Part shown: positions 1 through 6,102 of the stretch, in pieces
How the letters are laid out: every line of letters starts with the position of its first letter
How positions within the stretch are numbered: the first letter of the stretch is position 1
NCBI GenBank assembly: GCA_050014815.1
Contig: JBEKCP010000342.1
Location: 1 to 11,325 of the forward strand
Source: JBEKCP01 sp050014815
GTDB taxonomy: Bacteria > Planctomycetota > Planctomycetia > Pirellulales > Thermoguttaceae
Direction of reading: 5' to 3'
Length of the DNA: 11,325 bases
Notes under the pieces: generated by a model
What the model saw: only the letters and a program-made list of their open reading frames with translations
The model's database searches: none
What the model was told of the DNA's origin: nothing
Position numbers and translations under genes: made by a program

Positions 1-665
1 CGGGGCGATATCGCTCGTGGTGCGGGTAGCCACGTTGAAAACGGAGACCATTGGCTCGGTGACGGTCGTTTGCTGGCCGACCCCATCGTAAGCGTAGGTT
101 GTGGTATAGCCGCGCGGGTCGGTCGTGCTGGTGAGGTTGCCGTCCGGGTCGTAATATAGTTGTTGGTCACCTCCGGCGTGCCGCCAACGGCGCCGCTGCT
201 TTGATCGACGCTATACTGGGCAGTCCGGTAGACCTGGCCCAGGGTGTCGTACGACGTGGTGCTATAGGATCGCAGCAAGGAGCTTGAGCCCGGCGTCGCG
301 TCCGTCGTGTAGTTGGCGATTGCGCTTACCGCTACGCCGCTGCCGGAGAAGACGTAGGCGCCCGTGACCTCGCCGAGGTTATCCATCACGTTGTAGGTGA
401 TGGGGCGCTCCGCGCCGTCGCTCGTTTCGCCGGAGAGGTTTCCCACCAGGACGCCCGATTTCGTCGCCACCAGGCGGTCGCGCCAGTCGTAGAACATTTG
501 CATGACGCGGGCCGCGGGGGTCGAGCCGTGCCAGGTGCTCGCGGCCCCGGAGTATTGATAGGCGGTCGCTTGGGTCACGTCGCCGTCGGCGTCGTATTCG
601 TAGTCGGCCACGTCAACAATGTTCCCGCCGTTGTAGGCCGGCGTAGTCCCGTCGTTGGTGCCCAT
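1..665 (-). pseudogene. RHS/YD-repeat protein fragment, frameshifted
   Basis: Read on the minus strand from an ATG at 665, the frame gives YD-repeat-type text such as DYEYDADGDVTQATAYQYSG and MQMFYDWRDRLVATKSG. After position about 163 the repeat signature continues only in another frame (YYDPDGNLTSTTDPRGYTTT, then TYAYDGVGQ) and leaves the window. Restoring one base near 151-163 (Asn-Asn-Tyr-Tyr-Tyr-Asp) rejoins the two parts, so a single-base deletion is the simplest explanation. RHS/YD-repeat proteins are normally long secreted or toxin-delivery shells that wrap as a beta cocoon. Here an in-frame TAA (672-674) closes the frame upstream and joins it directly to an IS110 remnant, so the N-terminal bulk of the gene is missing. 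No ribosome site precedes the ATG. I treat it as a decayed internal fragment. Family assignment is firm; loss of function is inferred. Confidence 0.75.
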
Positions 666-671
666 CACTAA

Positions 672-803
672 TTAGTCATGTGTCCCTGGAATTCCTCGGT
701 CCCATTCTGTCGAAACTTGCCTCCGTAGGACGGCATCCCCAGCCTCATTGCGGACACTGACGGTCAATTGCTTGCGGTGCTGGTCGATCCCAAGGAATAA
801 CAT
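672..803 (-). pseudogene. IS110-family transposase, N-terminal remnant
   Basis: The minus-strand frame from ATG 803 encodes 43 residues beginning MLFLGIDQHRKQLTVSVRNE. This is the start of the DEDD (RuvC-like) transposase domain of IS110-family elements, including the first catalytic Asp (GID). A ribosome site (AGGACCGAGAG) lies just upstream. Homology stops after about 35 residues (STEWD), and the frame ends in a TAA at 672-674 inside a short AT-rich junction. Full-length IS110 transposases are roughly 300-400 residues, so about 90 percent is gone, including the C-terminal Transposase_20 domain with the catalytic Ser. The non-coding segment upstream (804-880) keeps a strong hairpin and probably comes from the element's left end. 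The remnant is dead as a transposase. Confidence 0.72.
676..698. mobile_element. Possible end of a RAYT/IS200-like element at a junction
   Basis: The string TCATGTGTCCCTGGAATTCC sits exactly where the IS110 reading frame stops matching and just before the RHS fragment. It resembles the GTGTCCCCGGAATT-type ends I associate with Y1 (REP-associated) transposase insertions in environmental bacteria. A second phrase of that kind, AATTCGGACCTGGCCCCTTTT, lies at 895-915. No Y1 transposase is present. The assignment is from memory of the motif and is weak. Confidence 0.25.
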
Positions 804-808
804 CTCTC

Positions 809-876
809 GGTCCTCCTGTTTGTGCTATTGGTGCGTGAAACAAACACACTACACCGTGTATAGCACCAGGAGGACC
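809..876 (-). ncRNA. Hairpin in IS110 left-end leader (possible bridge-RNA remnant)
   Basis: Positions 809-818 (GGTCCTCCTG) pair perfectly with 867-876 (CAGGAGGACC). After a 3-nt bulge, 822-828 (GTGCTAT) pair with 860-866. The hairpin lies immediately upstream of the IS110 transposase start. In IS110-group elements this non-coding left end encodes the bridge RNA that directs donor and target recognition. Expression and loop identities cannot be judged from one truncated copy, so the call rests on position plus structure. Confidence 0.4.
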
Positions 877-912
877 GCTCTTTCATAGAATCAGAATTCG
901 GACCTGGCCCCT

Positions 913-1044
913 TTTCCGCCCCGGCGGAAATCCGAGATCGAGGGGCAGGGATACCGCCAGTATCCCGACAGCTATCTGGAGCGCGAGCTCGGCTTGCTGA
1001 ACCTGAACCGATTTCCTCGCCGTCACTCGTGGGCGAAACCATGA
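913..1044 (+). pseudogene. Group II intron reverse transcriptase/maturase, C-terminal remnant
   Basis: The plus-strand frame ending at the TGA at 1042-1044 reads GQGYRQYPDSYLERELGLLN, continuing LNRFPRRHSWAKP. This resembles the last residues of intron-encoded reverse transcriptase/maturases (Y-P-x-x-Y-L-x-x-x-L-G-L, then W-A near the end). Recognisable homology begins near 943. Upstream, a perfect 8-bp hairpin (TTTCCGCC/GGCGGAAA, 913-930) and unrelated sequence mark the truncation point. The RT palm with its YADD motif, the maturase core and any endonuclease are absent. The stop is followed after 11 nt by intron domain V, the expected order for an intron whose ORF lies in domain IV. Non-functional. 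Confidence 0.6.
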
Positions 1045-1055
1045 CCCTTGTCCGA

Positions 1056-1200
1056 GAGCCCGATGCGGGAAATCCGCCCGTCCGGTTCGATGAGCGGGAG
1101 GTGGAAACGGAGCATGGTGAGGCTCGTGAGGCACCGGCAGCCGAAAGAGCCGGAAACTGATAGGCCGCACCTAAACCGCCGCGCCACCTCTCGACTCTAC
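1056..1200 (+). mobile_element. Group II intron 3' end: domains V and VI (degenerate)
   Basis: Positions 1056-1088 match the 33-34 nt domain V hairpin: GAGCC with the catalytic AGC at 1057-1059, GAAA in the loop (1069-1072), the CG bulge at 1079-1080 and a 3' arm ending CCGGTTC. Two pairs are broken relative to a well-paired domain V: C1061 faces C1083, and T1064 faces C1078. Downstream, CGGGAGGTGG (1095-1104) pairs with CCACCTCTCG (1184-1193), forming a long domain VI-like stem around a ~79-nt insertion. CGACTCTAC follows and probably marks the intron 3' terminus at about 1200. The mutations suggest loss of splicing. Confidence 0.65.
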
Positions 1201-1228
1201 CGTTTTCTCCCCCCTTCAATTTGCGTCT

Positions 1229-2302
1229 TCAAGCTGCCCTTCGTTTCGATTCTGAACAAGACGGAAACGACAGGATTGCCGGGCCTTCTGCTTCGCCTTG
1301 GCTGGAAGATTCTCCGGCGATCTTCTGCCTTCGCCTCCGCCATGCGTAACCGGCAAGACCGATAGCACCAGCACAGAGGAGAGCAAGGGTGGGTGGTTCG
1401 GGAGTGGAGGCTATGAAGCCGTGACGATTACCCGTTGCGTCGGTGTAGTAGCCAACGATGTTGTTACCGTCAATACCCCAGGCCATAGTGCCATTCACCA
1501 CGTTCGGAAAAGTGCCATACACGGCAAGGGGATCGTCGATGGTTGTGTAGGTGGAACCGTCGTACAGAAAGCCGTGGTTTCTGTTTGATGCGTCGACGTA
1601 CATGCCAACGATGTTGTTGCCGGAAATCCCATTGGGCTGAGTAGTGTCCACGCCCAGGGGATCGTCGATGGTTGTATAGGTCGATCCGTTGTACAGAAAG
1701 CCGTGGGCTTTGCCCGATGCGTCGAAATAGAAACCAACGATGTTGTTACTGGAAATGCCTAAGGCATAAGTGCGACCCACGCCCAAAGGATCGTCGAGGG
1801 TTGTATAGATTGAGCCGTTGTACAGGAAGCCGTGATCTTTTTGTGATGCGTCGGAGTAGAAACCAACGACGTTGTTGCCGGAAATCCCGTTAGGGACAGT
1901 TCCATTTACGCCGGAGGGATCGTCGAGGGTTGTGAAGGTTGATCCGTTGTAAAGAAAGCCGTGGTTTTTGTTTGATGCATCCGTGTATCCGCCAACGATA
2001 TTGTTGCCGGAAATCCCACTGGCACCACTCCCATTTACACCCAAGGAATCGTCGATGGTTGTAAAGGTCGATCCGTTGTATAGAAAGCCGTGGTATTTGT
2101 TCGATGAGTCGTAGTATGCGCCAACAATGTTGTTGCCAGAGATCCCGTAGGGTTGAGTGCCATTCACGCCCAAAGGATCGTCGATGGTTGTGTAGGTGTA
2201 TGTATCGGCAACGGCGGAATTGGGGAAACTGAGCCCAGAGAGAACACAAATCAGAACAACGAACTGTAGAGCAATGCGAATCATGTTAGGGCTGGTTCTC
2301 AT
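1229..2302 (-). CDS. PEP-CTERM sorting-domain protein with six HAF-type repeats
   Basis: A 357-residue secreted protein. ATG 2302 is chosen because AAGGGG lies 7 nt upstream; an upstream in-frame start has no such site. Residues 1-31 form a signal peptide (hydrophobic IALQFVVLICVLSGLSFPNS, then AVA). Six tandem repeats follow, of about 43 residues (129 bp), each T-T-I/L-D-D-P-L-G-V ... GISGNNIVG-x-Y-x-D-A-S ... HGFLYNGS. They resemble the extracellular HAF repeat family; repeat 6 is longer and degenerate. The C-terminus has the PEP-CTERM tripartite signal: TPEPPTLALLCAGAIGLAGY then AWRRRRQ. That signal directs exosortase processing at the envelope, often linked to exopolysaccharide or surface matrix. 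Oddly, about 31 further residues follow the basic cluster, where such proteins usually end. Ligand and role are unknown. Confidence 0.85.
   Translation of the reverse strand: MRTSPNMIRIALQFVVLICVLSGLSFPNSAVADTYTYTTIDDPLGVNGTQPYGISGNNIVGAYYDSSNKYHGFLYNGSTFTTIDDSLGVNGSGASGISGNNIVGGYTDASNKNHGFLYNGSTFTTLDDPSGVNGTVPNGISGNNVVGFYSDASQKDHGFLYNGSIYTTLDDPLGVGRTYALGISSNNIVGFYFDASGKAHGFLYNGSTYTTIDDPLGVDTTQPNGISGNNIVGMYVDASNRNHGFLYDGSTYTTIDDPLAVYGTFPNVVNGTMAWGIDGNNIVGYYTDATGNRHGFIASTPEPPTLALLCAGAIGLAGYAWRRRRQKIAGESSSQGEAEGPAILSFPSCSESKRRAA
1309..2190 (-). repeat. 129-bp tandem coding repeats (six units)
   Basis: The nucleotide repeats parallel the protein repeats. On the plus strand, phrases such as GGATCGTCGATGGTTGT and CCGTTGTACAGAAAGCCGTG recur about every 129 bp, and blocks like GTTGTTGCCGGAAATCCC are nearly identical between units. 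Similarity at the DNA level suggests recent duplication or ongoing homogenisation, and copy number may vary between strains. Confidence 0.7.
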
Positions 2303-2384
2303 CTCAATACCCCTTGGTTCAATCAAATGGTACAAATCCGGGGCAGCATTCCGTCCCACGATGCGACCTGTTCTGAACGGCACT

Positions 2385-2413
2385 ATGCTAACATCCCCAC
2401 GAAGGCAAGTCAA
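2385..2413 (-). promoter_or_regulatory. Sigma70-like promoter of the PEP-CTERM gene
   Basis: On the minus strand TTGACT (2408-2413) and TAGCAT (2385-2390) are separated by 17 bp. Transcription would begin near 2378, giving a leader of about 75 nt before ATG 2302. Spacing is ideal and the -35 box is near consensus. Confidence 0.55.
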
Positions 2414-2484
2414 ACAAATAGAGGGCTAGTGATAGGAAATTGCATTCCTGCCCCAGAGATGAGTGTAGTTGGAGAAGAGTAGTA

Positions 2485-2526
2485 GAGCAAGGGGGCAGGG
2501 CGGCTAGCCGCCCTGCCCCCTTGCTC
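2485..2526. repeat. Perfect 42-bp palindrome
   Basis: Positions 2485-2505 are the exact reverse complement of 2506-2526, centred on CTAG with no spacer. Each arm is GAGCAAGGGGGCAGGGCGGC plus T. It lies between the PEP-CTERM promoter and the IS91-like remnant, whose frame stops at the palindrome centre (TAG at 2504-2506). No T-tract follows in either direction, so it is not a classical intrinsic terminator. Confidence 0.9.
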
Positions 2527-2908
2527 CCTTGGAAGGCTTTTTGCCGCAGTTTCTCGAACGAAGTTGAGCGGATTGGCGATCGCTCATTCGGCAAAATGGG
2601 GGTTGACTATCGGCCAAGAGGTGGCGGATCGCGGCGTGCGCGCGCGGCGGCTCGATAAACGAAATCACCTTCATGGCGGCCCCGCACTTGGGACACGCGA
2701 GCGGGTCCACCTCATACACCCGCTTGATGAGCATGGCCCAGGTCGGGTTCGGTCGGCGGATAGTCGTCCCAGCCGCGACCGCGATGCTGGGCCAAGCCCT
2801 CCAGCAGGCGCCGGGGATCGAGGCCAGCAATTCGCGCAAGCTCGCCAGCGTGGGGCTGTCTTCGAGGGATTGCCAATCGAACAGGGGGCGGGTGATGGCG
2901 ATGCGCAC
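2504..2908 (-). pseudogene. IS91-like transposase, C-terminal fragment
   Basis: The minus-strand frame (GTG 2908; open to about 2956) includes WAMLIKRVYEVDPLACPKCG followed by AAMKVISFIE. This is the C-terminal block I associate with IS91/ISCR-type Y2 rolling-circle transposases, where a lone CPxCG knuckle follows the phrase L-I-x-R-V-Y-E-V-D-P-L. The upstream zinc-binding and Y2 catalytic domains are missing. After ..AIRHLLADSQPPF the sequence no longer looks like the family and runs into the 42-bp palindrome, where it stops. No promoter or ribosome site is seen. A truncated remnant is the best reading; another transposase family sharing this tail is possible. Confidence 0.5.
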
Positions 2909-2956
2909 GCGTGGGTCTCCGTAGGGAAGGGCGAGCCACCGTCTTTCAACGCAACC

Positions 2957-3263
2957 GATACACCGTCAAGGGGGGTGCGGTGTAAAAAACGCGATTCTCG
3001 CGGCCGCGGCCACCAGATTCCCGCGGCTCACGGCTTCGTTTTGGGGTATCGCCCTCCCGATGCTCGTACCCAAAGCATCCACCATTCCCAACTTGCATCA
3101 CAGCGCAACCGGCTCCAGCGATTCCGGCCCCGATTGCCAGGCTCCTCCAGACGAAGTACAATGCGACATATTGGCTGCCGGCGTCGCTATGGGTTTCCCA
3201 AGCTGAACTACAAGACGACGCTGGCCGCAGGAGCTTTCCGTTATGCCTTCCACAGGAGTTTCC
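2957..3263. other. Intergenic stretch upstream of the GH127 gene
   Basis: Apart from the promoter at 3134-3162 and the 5' leader, I see no gene here with a ribosome site or family signature on either strand. Open frames crossing it in minus frames are shadows of the high-GC coding sequence to the right. An ACACCG/CGGTGT inverted pair at about 2951-2974 followed by A6 does not make a terminator in either direction. Confidence 0.5.
3134..3162 (+). promoter_or_regulatory. Sigma70-like promoter of the GH127 gene
   Basis: TTGCCA (3134-3139) and TACAAT (3157-3162) are separated by exactly 17 bp. The predicted start near 3169 leaves a leader of about 95 nt before ATG 3264. Confidence 0.55.
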
Positions 3264-4811
3264 ATGAAATCGCACTCGTCTATGGCGAAATGTGTCCTGC
3301 CAGTGGCCGGGGTGTTGGCGTTGTTGATTGGGCCGATCGCGATATCCTCCGGCGCCGGCCGGCTCGATAATGCGCCGAAGGCGGCCGTGGCCGACAAGAT
3401 CCAGGATAAGTTCGTGCCCGCTGCCTACGACCAACAGACGATCGAAGGGCTGCTGGGCCAACGGATGAAGATCAATCTCCACGAGCGGCTCCTGCGGCTG
3501 GACCTCGCCCCGCTCCTGGCCGGGTTCCAGAAGCGGCCCGGCGTGCAGGATTGGATCGGCGAACATGCCGGAAAGTTCCTCCACGCCGCCGCCAATACCT
3601 GGGCCTATACGGGCGACGAGGCCCTCAAAACCCGCATGGATTACGTGGCCAAGGGGCTCGTGGCCGCGCAGTTGCCCGACGGCTACCTCGGCACCTACGT
3701 CGAGTCGAAGCGCTGGACAAGCTGGGACGTGTGGGTCCACAAGTACGACCTGATCGGCCTGCTGGCGTACTACGGCGTCACGGGCGACCGGCCGGCGCTC
3801 GACGCCTGTCGCAAGATCGGCGACCTGTTGTGCCGCACCTTCGGCGACGGCCCGGGGCAGCGAGACCTCATGACCTCCGGCACCCACGTGGGCATGGCCC
3901 CCGGGAGCGTCCTGGAGCCGATGTGCATGCTCTACCGCATGACGGGCGACAAGCGGTACCTCGACTTCTGTTATTACATCACCAGGGCGTACGATGGTCC
4001 GCGCGGGCCGAAGGTCATCACGACGCTGACGGAAACGGGCAGCGTCGTCCGCACCGCGAACGGCAAGGCCTACGAGATGCTCTCGAACCTGGTCGGCCTG
4101 GCCGACCTCTACCGCCTGACCGGCGACGAGAAGTTTCTCACCCCCGCCGTGAACGCCTGGAAGGACATCACCGCGCATCGGCTTTATGTCACGGGCACTT
4201 CAAGCCACCGGGAGCATTTCCGCGGCGACGACGACCTGCCGGCCAGCGGCGCCGTGGGCGAGAACTGCGTCACGGTCACCTGGATGCAGCTCAACTGGCA
4301 ACTGCTCCGCCTGACCGGCCAGGCGCAATACGCCGACGAGCTGGAGCGGTCGGTCTACAACGCCCTGTTGGGCTCGCAGCAGCCGGCCAGCGGGCAGTTG
4401 TGCTACTTCACGCCGCTGGTGGGCAAGAAGCCTTACGGCGTCGGCGACGCCGGGGCCAAGGGCGTCAACTGCTGCATTTCCAGCGGCCAGCGGGGCCTCT
4501 CGCTGATCCCGCAGATGGCCTGGGGAACGCTCGACGGCGCCCCGGCGATCATGTTCTACACGCCCGGCCGGTTCACCACGACGGTCAATGTCGGCGGAAA
4601 GCCGGTCAAGGTCGAGATCCAGGTGGAAACGCAGTTTCCGGCCGATGGCCGCCTAGTGGTATCCGTGAAGGCTGACAGCAAAGAATCGCTGACAACATCC
4701 TTGAAGTCGAACTGGGCACGCCTGTGGCTGTGCCGGGCGGGGGGAAGACCTATCCGCAGGATGTGGCCGTTAAGCGCGGGCCGCAGGTTCTTGCCTTCGA
4801 TAGCGCCTTGA
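3264..4811 (+). CDS. GH127 (DUF1680) family glycosidase, catalytic part; frameshifted C-terminus
   Basis: Likely a secreted beta-L-arabinofuranosidase-type glycoside hydrolase. ATG 3264 is preferred over 3243 because AGGAG (3254-3258) lies 5 nt upstream. A signal peptide (CVLPVAGVLALLIGPIAISS) implies export. Residues about 45-440 form the alpha/alpha-barrel (INLHERLLRLDLAPLLAGFQ, DGYLGTY, VHKYDLIGLLAYY). Relative to the family member HypBA1, the acid/base Glu (HREHF, E317), the zinc-site Glu and Cys 16 and 18 residues on (GENC, E333/C335) and the Cys pair with the nucleophile (NCC, C403/C404) are all present with exact spacing. After SVKADSKESL (about 4688) the frame changes and the last ~40 residues are unrelated; the true C-terminus continues in another frame to 5047. 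The catalytic domain looks intact, but folding of the broken beta domain is doubtful. The exact substrate is inferred from the family. Confidence 0.82.
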   Translation: MKSHSSMAKCVLPVAGVLALLIGPIAISSGAGRLDNAPKAAVADKIQDKFVPAAYDQQTIEGLLGQRMKINLHERLLRLDLAPLLAGFQKRPGVQDWIGEHAGKFLHAAANTWAYTGDEALKTRMDYVAKGLVAAQLPDGYLGTYVESKRWTSWDVWVHKYDLIGLLAYYGVTGDRPALDACRKIGDLLCRTFGDGPGQRDLMTSGTHVGMAPGSVLEPMCMLYRMTGDKRYLDFCYYITRAYDGPRGPKVITTLTETGSVVRTANGKAYEMLSNLVGLADLYRLTGDEKFLTPAVNAWKDITAHRLYVTGTSSHREHFRGDDDLPASGAVGENCVTVTWMQLNWQLLRLTGQAQYADELERSVYNALLGSQQPASGQLCYFTPLVGKKPYGVGDAGAKGVNCCISSGQRGLSLIPQMAWGTLDGAPAIMFYTPGRFTTTVNVGGKPVKVEIQVETQFPADGRLVVSVKADSKESLTTSLKSNWARLWLCRAGGRPIRRMWPLSAGRRFLPSIAP

Positions 4812-5047
4812 ATCCGGGGCTGTCGTCGCAGCAAGCCTTGCCGAACGCGGCGGCACTCACGGAGATTCAACTCCAGGATGCCGCCGACAAGCTGCCCAAG
4901 GGCTGGATCGGCACCCAGGCCTACACCGTGAAGGGAGCGCAAGGCGATTTCGTCCTGGTGCCTTTCGCCGATGCGGGCCAGACCGGCGCGGATTACAGCG
5001 TCTGGCTGGGCCCCTTGCCGCAGCCGCGATCGAAGCAGGCGAAATGA
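4691..5047 (+). pseudogene. GH127 C-terminal beta-domain fragment (out of frame)
   Basis: From 4691 the alternative frame reads DNILEVELGTPVAVPGGGKT and then YPQDVAVKRGPQVLAF, the end of the GH127 beta domain (family pattern: G-D-x-I-x-I-x-L, P-V-x-V, A-V-x-R-G-P-x-V). It ends at TGA 5045-5047 after VWLGPLPQPRSKQAK. About 45 residues expected between SVKADSKES (frame 1) and DNILEVEL are absent, so this is more than a single-base slip. The heptamer GCTGACA occurs at both 4671-4677 and 4688-4694, next to the junction, and could mark a short-repeat deletion. A GTG at 4724 has no convincing ribosome site, so separate translation is unlikely. Confidence 0.7.
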
Positions 5048-5083
5048 CGCTCTTCCGATCGGGGCCGAACGTGGGAAAACAGC

Positions 5084-5258
5084 CTTTTCTCTAGCCCAGG
5101 CGTTCTACGCCTGGGACGGGGGAGCAGCAAACCGCGCTTTTCGATCCGTCCAGCCCCTTTAGGGGCGGGATCATAAGTTCCGCCCCTGAAGGGGCAGAAG
5201 AGAAAAAGGGGATTGGCGTTTCCCGGTCCCAGACGTAAACGTCTGGGCTGGAGAAAAG
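5084..5258. repeat. 175-bp fold-back (MITE-like) intergenic repeat
   Basis: The ends CTTTTCTC (5084-5091) and GAGAAAAG (5251-5258) are reverse complements, and the two halves mirror each other. An outer hairpin lies on each side: 5095-5103/5107-5115 (CCCAGGCGT/ACGCCTGGG) and 5228-5236/5239-5247 (CCCAGACGT/ACGTCTGGG). Inner hairpins are GCCCCTTTAGGGGC (5153-5166) and GCCCCTGAAGGGGC (5182-5195). The centre pairs GGGGCGG (5162-5168) with CCGCCCC (5180-5186). It lies 36 bp after the GH127 stop and codes for nothing I recognise. Similar elements are scattered in planctomycete genomes. It could end transcription. Confidence 0.7.
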
Positions 5259-5394
5259 CGCCGAGCCGGATGAATCTTTCTCTTGGGGTCAAGCTTGGGG
5301 TGCCGCACTCGGGGGAAAATGTGACCGCCGCATTCCGCATCACCCATTGGCCGGCGGCGCCTTGTGTAGTAGACTTATTGGGACGGAGTCTGCT
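5259..5394. other. hisB upstream region
   Basis: No gene is seen. A weak promoter candidate, TTGGCC (5347-5352) and TAGACT (5370-5375) with 17-bp spacing, would leave only about 13 nt of leader before ATG 5395. GGAG (5385-5388) is the ribosome site for that start. Confidence 0.3.
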
Positions 5395-6102
5395 ATGAAG
5401 AAAGATGAACCTGCTGAAGCAGACGATGACCTGCGCCCCGAATACGATTTCGCGGAGCTTAAAGGCCTCGTTCGCGGAAAGTACGTGGAGCGATATCGGA
5501 AAGGCACGATTCCCATGGCCCGAACCGCACGCATCCAACGCAAAACGGCCGAGACCGCCATCGAGTTGGAGTTGAATCTCGACGGCACGGGCCGCGCCGA
5601 CGTGGCCACCGGAGTCGGATTCCTCGACCACATGCTCACGCTCCTGGCCAAGCACGCCGCGATGGACCTGGTGGTCCGGGCCGACGGCGACCTGGCGGTC
5701 GATCAGCACCACACGGTCGAAGACGTGGGGATATGCCTGGGCCAGGCCGTGCGCGAGGCCCTGGGCGACCGGTCGGGCATCCGGCGGTTCGGCTGCATGA
5801 CGCTCCCGATGGAGGAGTCGCTGGCCACCTGCGCCGTGGACTTGGGCGGCCGGCCGTTCTCGGTCTGCCAGGCCGAGTTCCCGGCGGCGAAGATCGGCGA
5901 GTTCGATACCGAGCTGGTGGCCGACTTCTGGCAGGCCTTCGCCACCAACGCGCTGGCCAACGTCCACCTGGTGGTCCACTACGGCCGCAACGCCCATCAC
6001 GTAGCCGAGGCCATGTTCAAGGCCGCGGCGAGGGCCCTCCGCATGGCCGTCGAGCCCGACCCGAGAATGCCCGGCGTCCCCAGCACCAAGGGCGTGCTGT
6101 AA
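5395..6102 (+). CDS. hisB: Imidazoleglycerol-phosphate dehydratase with antitoxin-like N-terminal extension
   Basis: HisB dehydrates D-erythro-imidazole-glycerol phosphate to imidazole-acetol phosphate in cytosolic histidine synthesis, using two Mn ions. The core starts at Met41 (5515): MARTARIQRKTAETAIELEL, then GFLDHM, DQHHTVED, NAHHVAEA and PSTKG. These are the metal-binding and substrate motifs of the monofunctional enzyme, and 195 residues is the usual length. No phosphatase domain is present. The frame extends upstream to ATG 5395, which has GGAG 6 nt away. That adds MKKDEPAEADDDLRPEYDFA then ELKGLVRGKYVERYRKGTIP, which resembles the start of small antitoxin-type proteins (EYDFSK..GVRGKY..RY..GT). 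GGAAAGG (5498-5504) could instead serve ATG 5515 at 10-nt spacing. HisB identity is certain; the start is not. No other his gene lies in the window. Confidence 0.93.
   Translation: MKKDEPAEADDDLRPEYDFAELKGLVRGKYVERYRKGTIPMARTARIQRKTAETAIELELNLDGTGRADVATGVGFLDHMLTLLAKHAAMDLVVRADGDLAVDQHHTVEDVGICLGQAVREALGDRSGIRRFGCMTLPMEESLATCAVDLGGRPFSVCQAEFPAAKIGEFDTELVADFWQAFATNALANVHLVVHYGRNAHHVAEAMFKAAARALRMAVEPDPRMPGVPSTKGVL

Noticed and set aside
1048..1365. 105-residue plus-strand frame starting MSESPMREIRPSGSMSG
   Set aside because: Similar entries exist in databases, but the frame is a translation of group II intron domains V and VI.
2564..3370. 268-residue plus-strand frame
   Set aside because: Low-complexity, antisense to the IS91-like remnant, crosses the GH127 promoter and leader, and has no ribosome site.
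2946..4178. 410-residue minus-strand frame
   Set aside because: It is antisense to the GH127 gene, is rich in His/Arg/Gly as expected of a GC-rich shadow, and has no ribosome site or family motif.
3551..4675. 374-residue plus-strand frame
   Set aside because: Arg/Pro-rich shadow in another frame of the GH127 catalytic domain.
5347..5394. hisB start at ATG 5347
   Set aside because: No ribosome site precedes it, and the added residues (MAGGALCSRLIGTESA) overlap a possible promoter.
4993..6000. 335-residue minus-strand frame
   Set aside because: Antisense to hisB and the fold-back repeat; no family resemblance.
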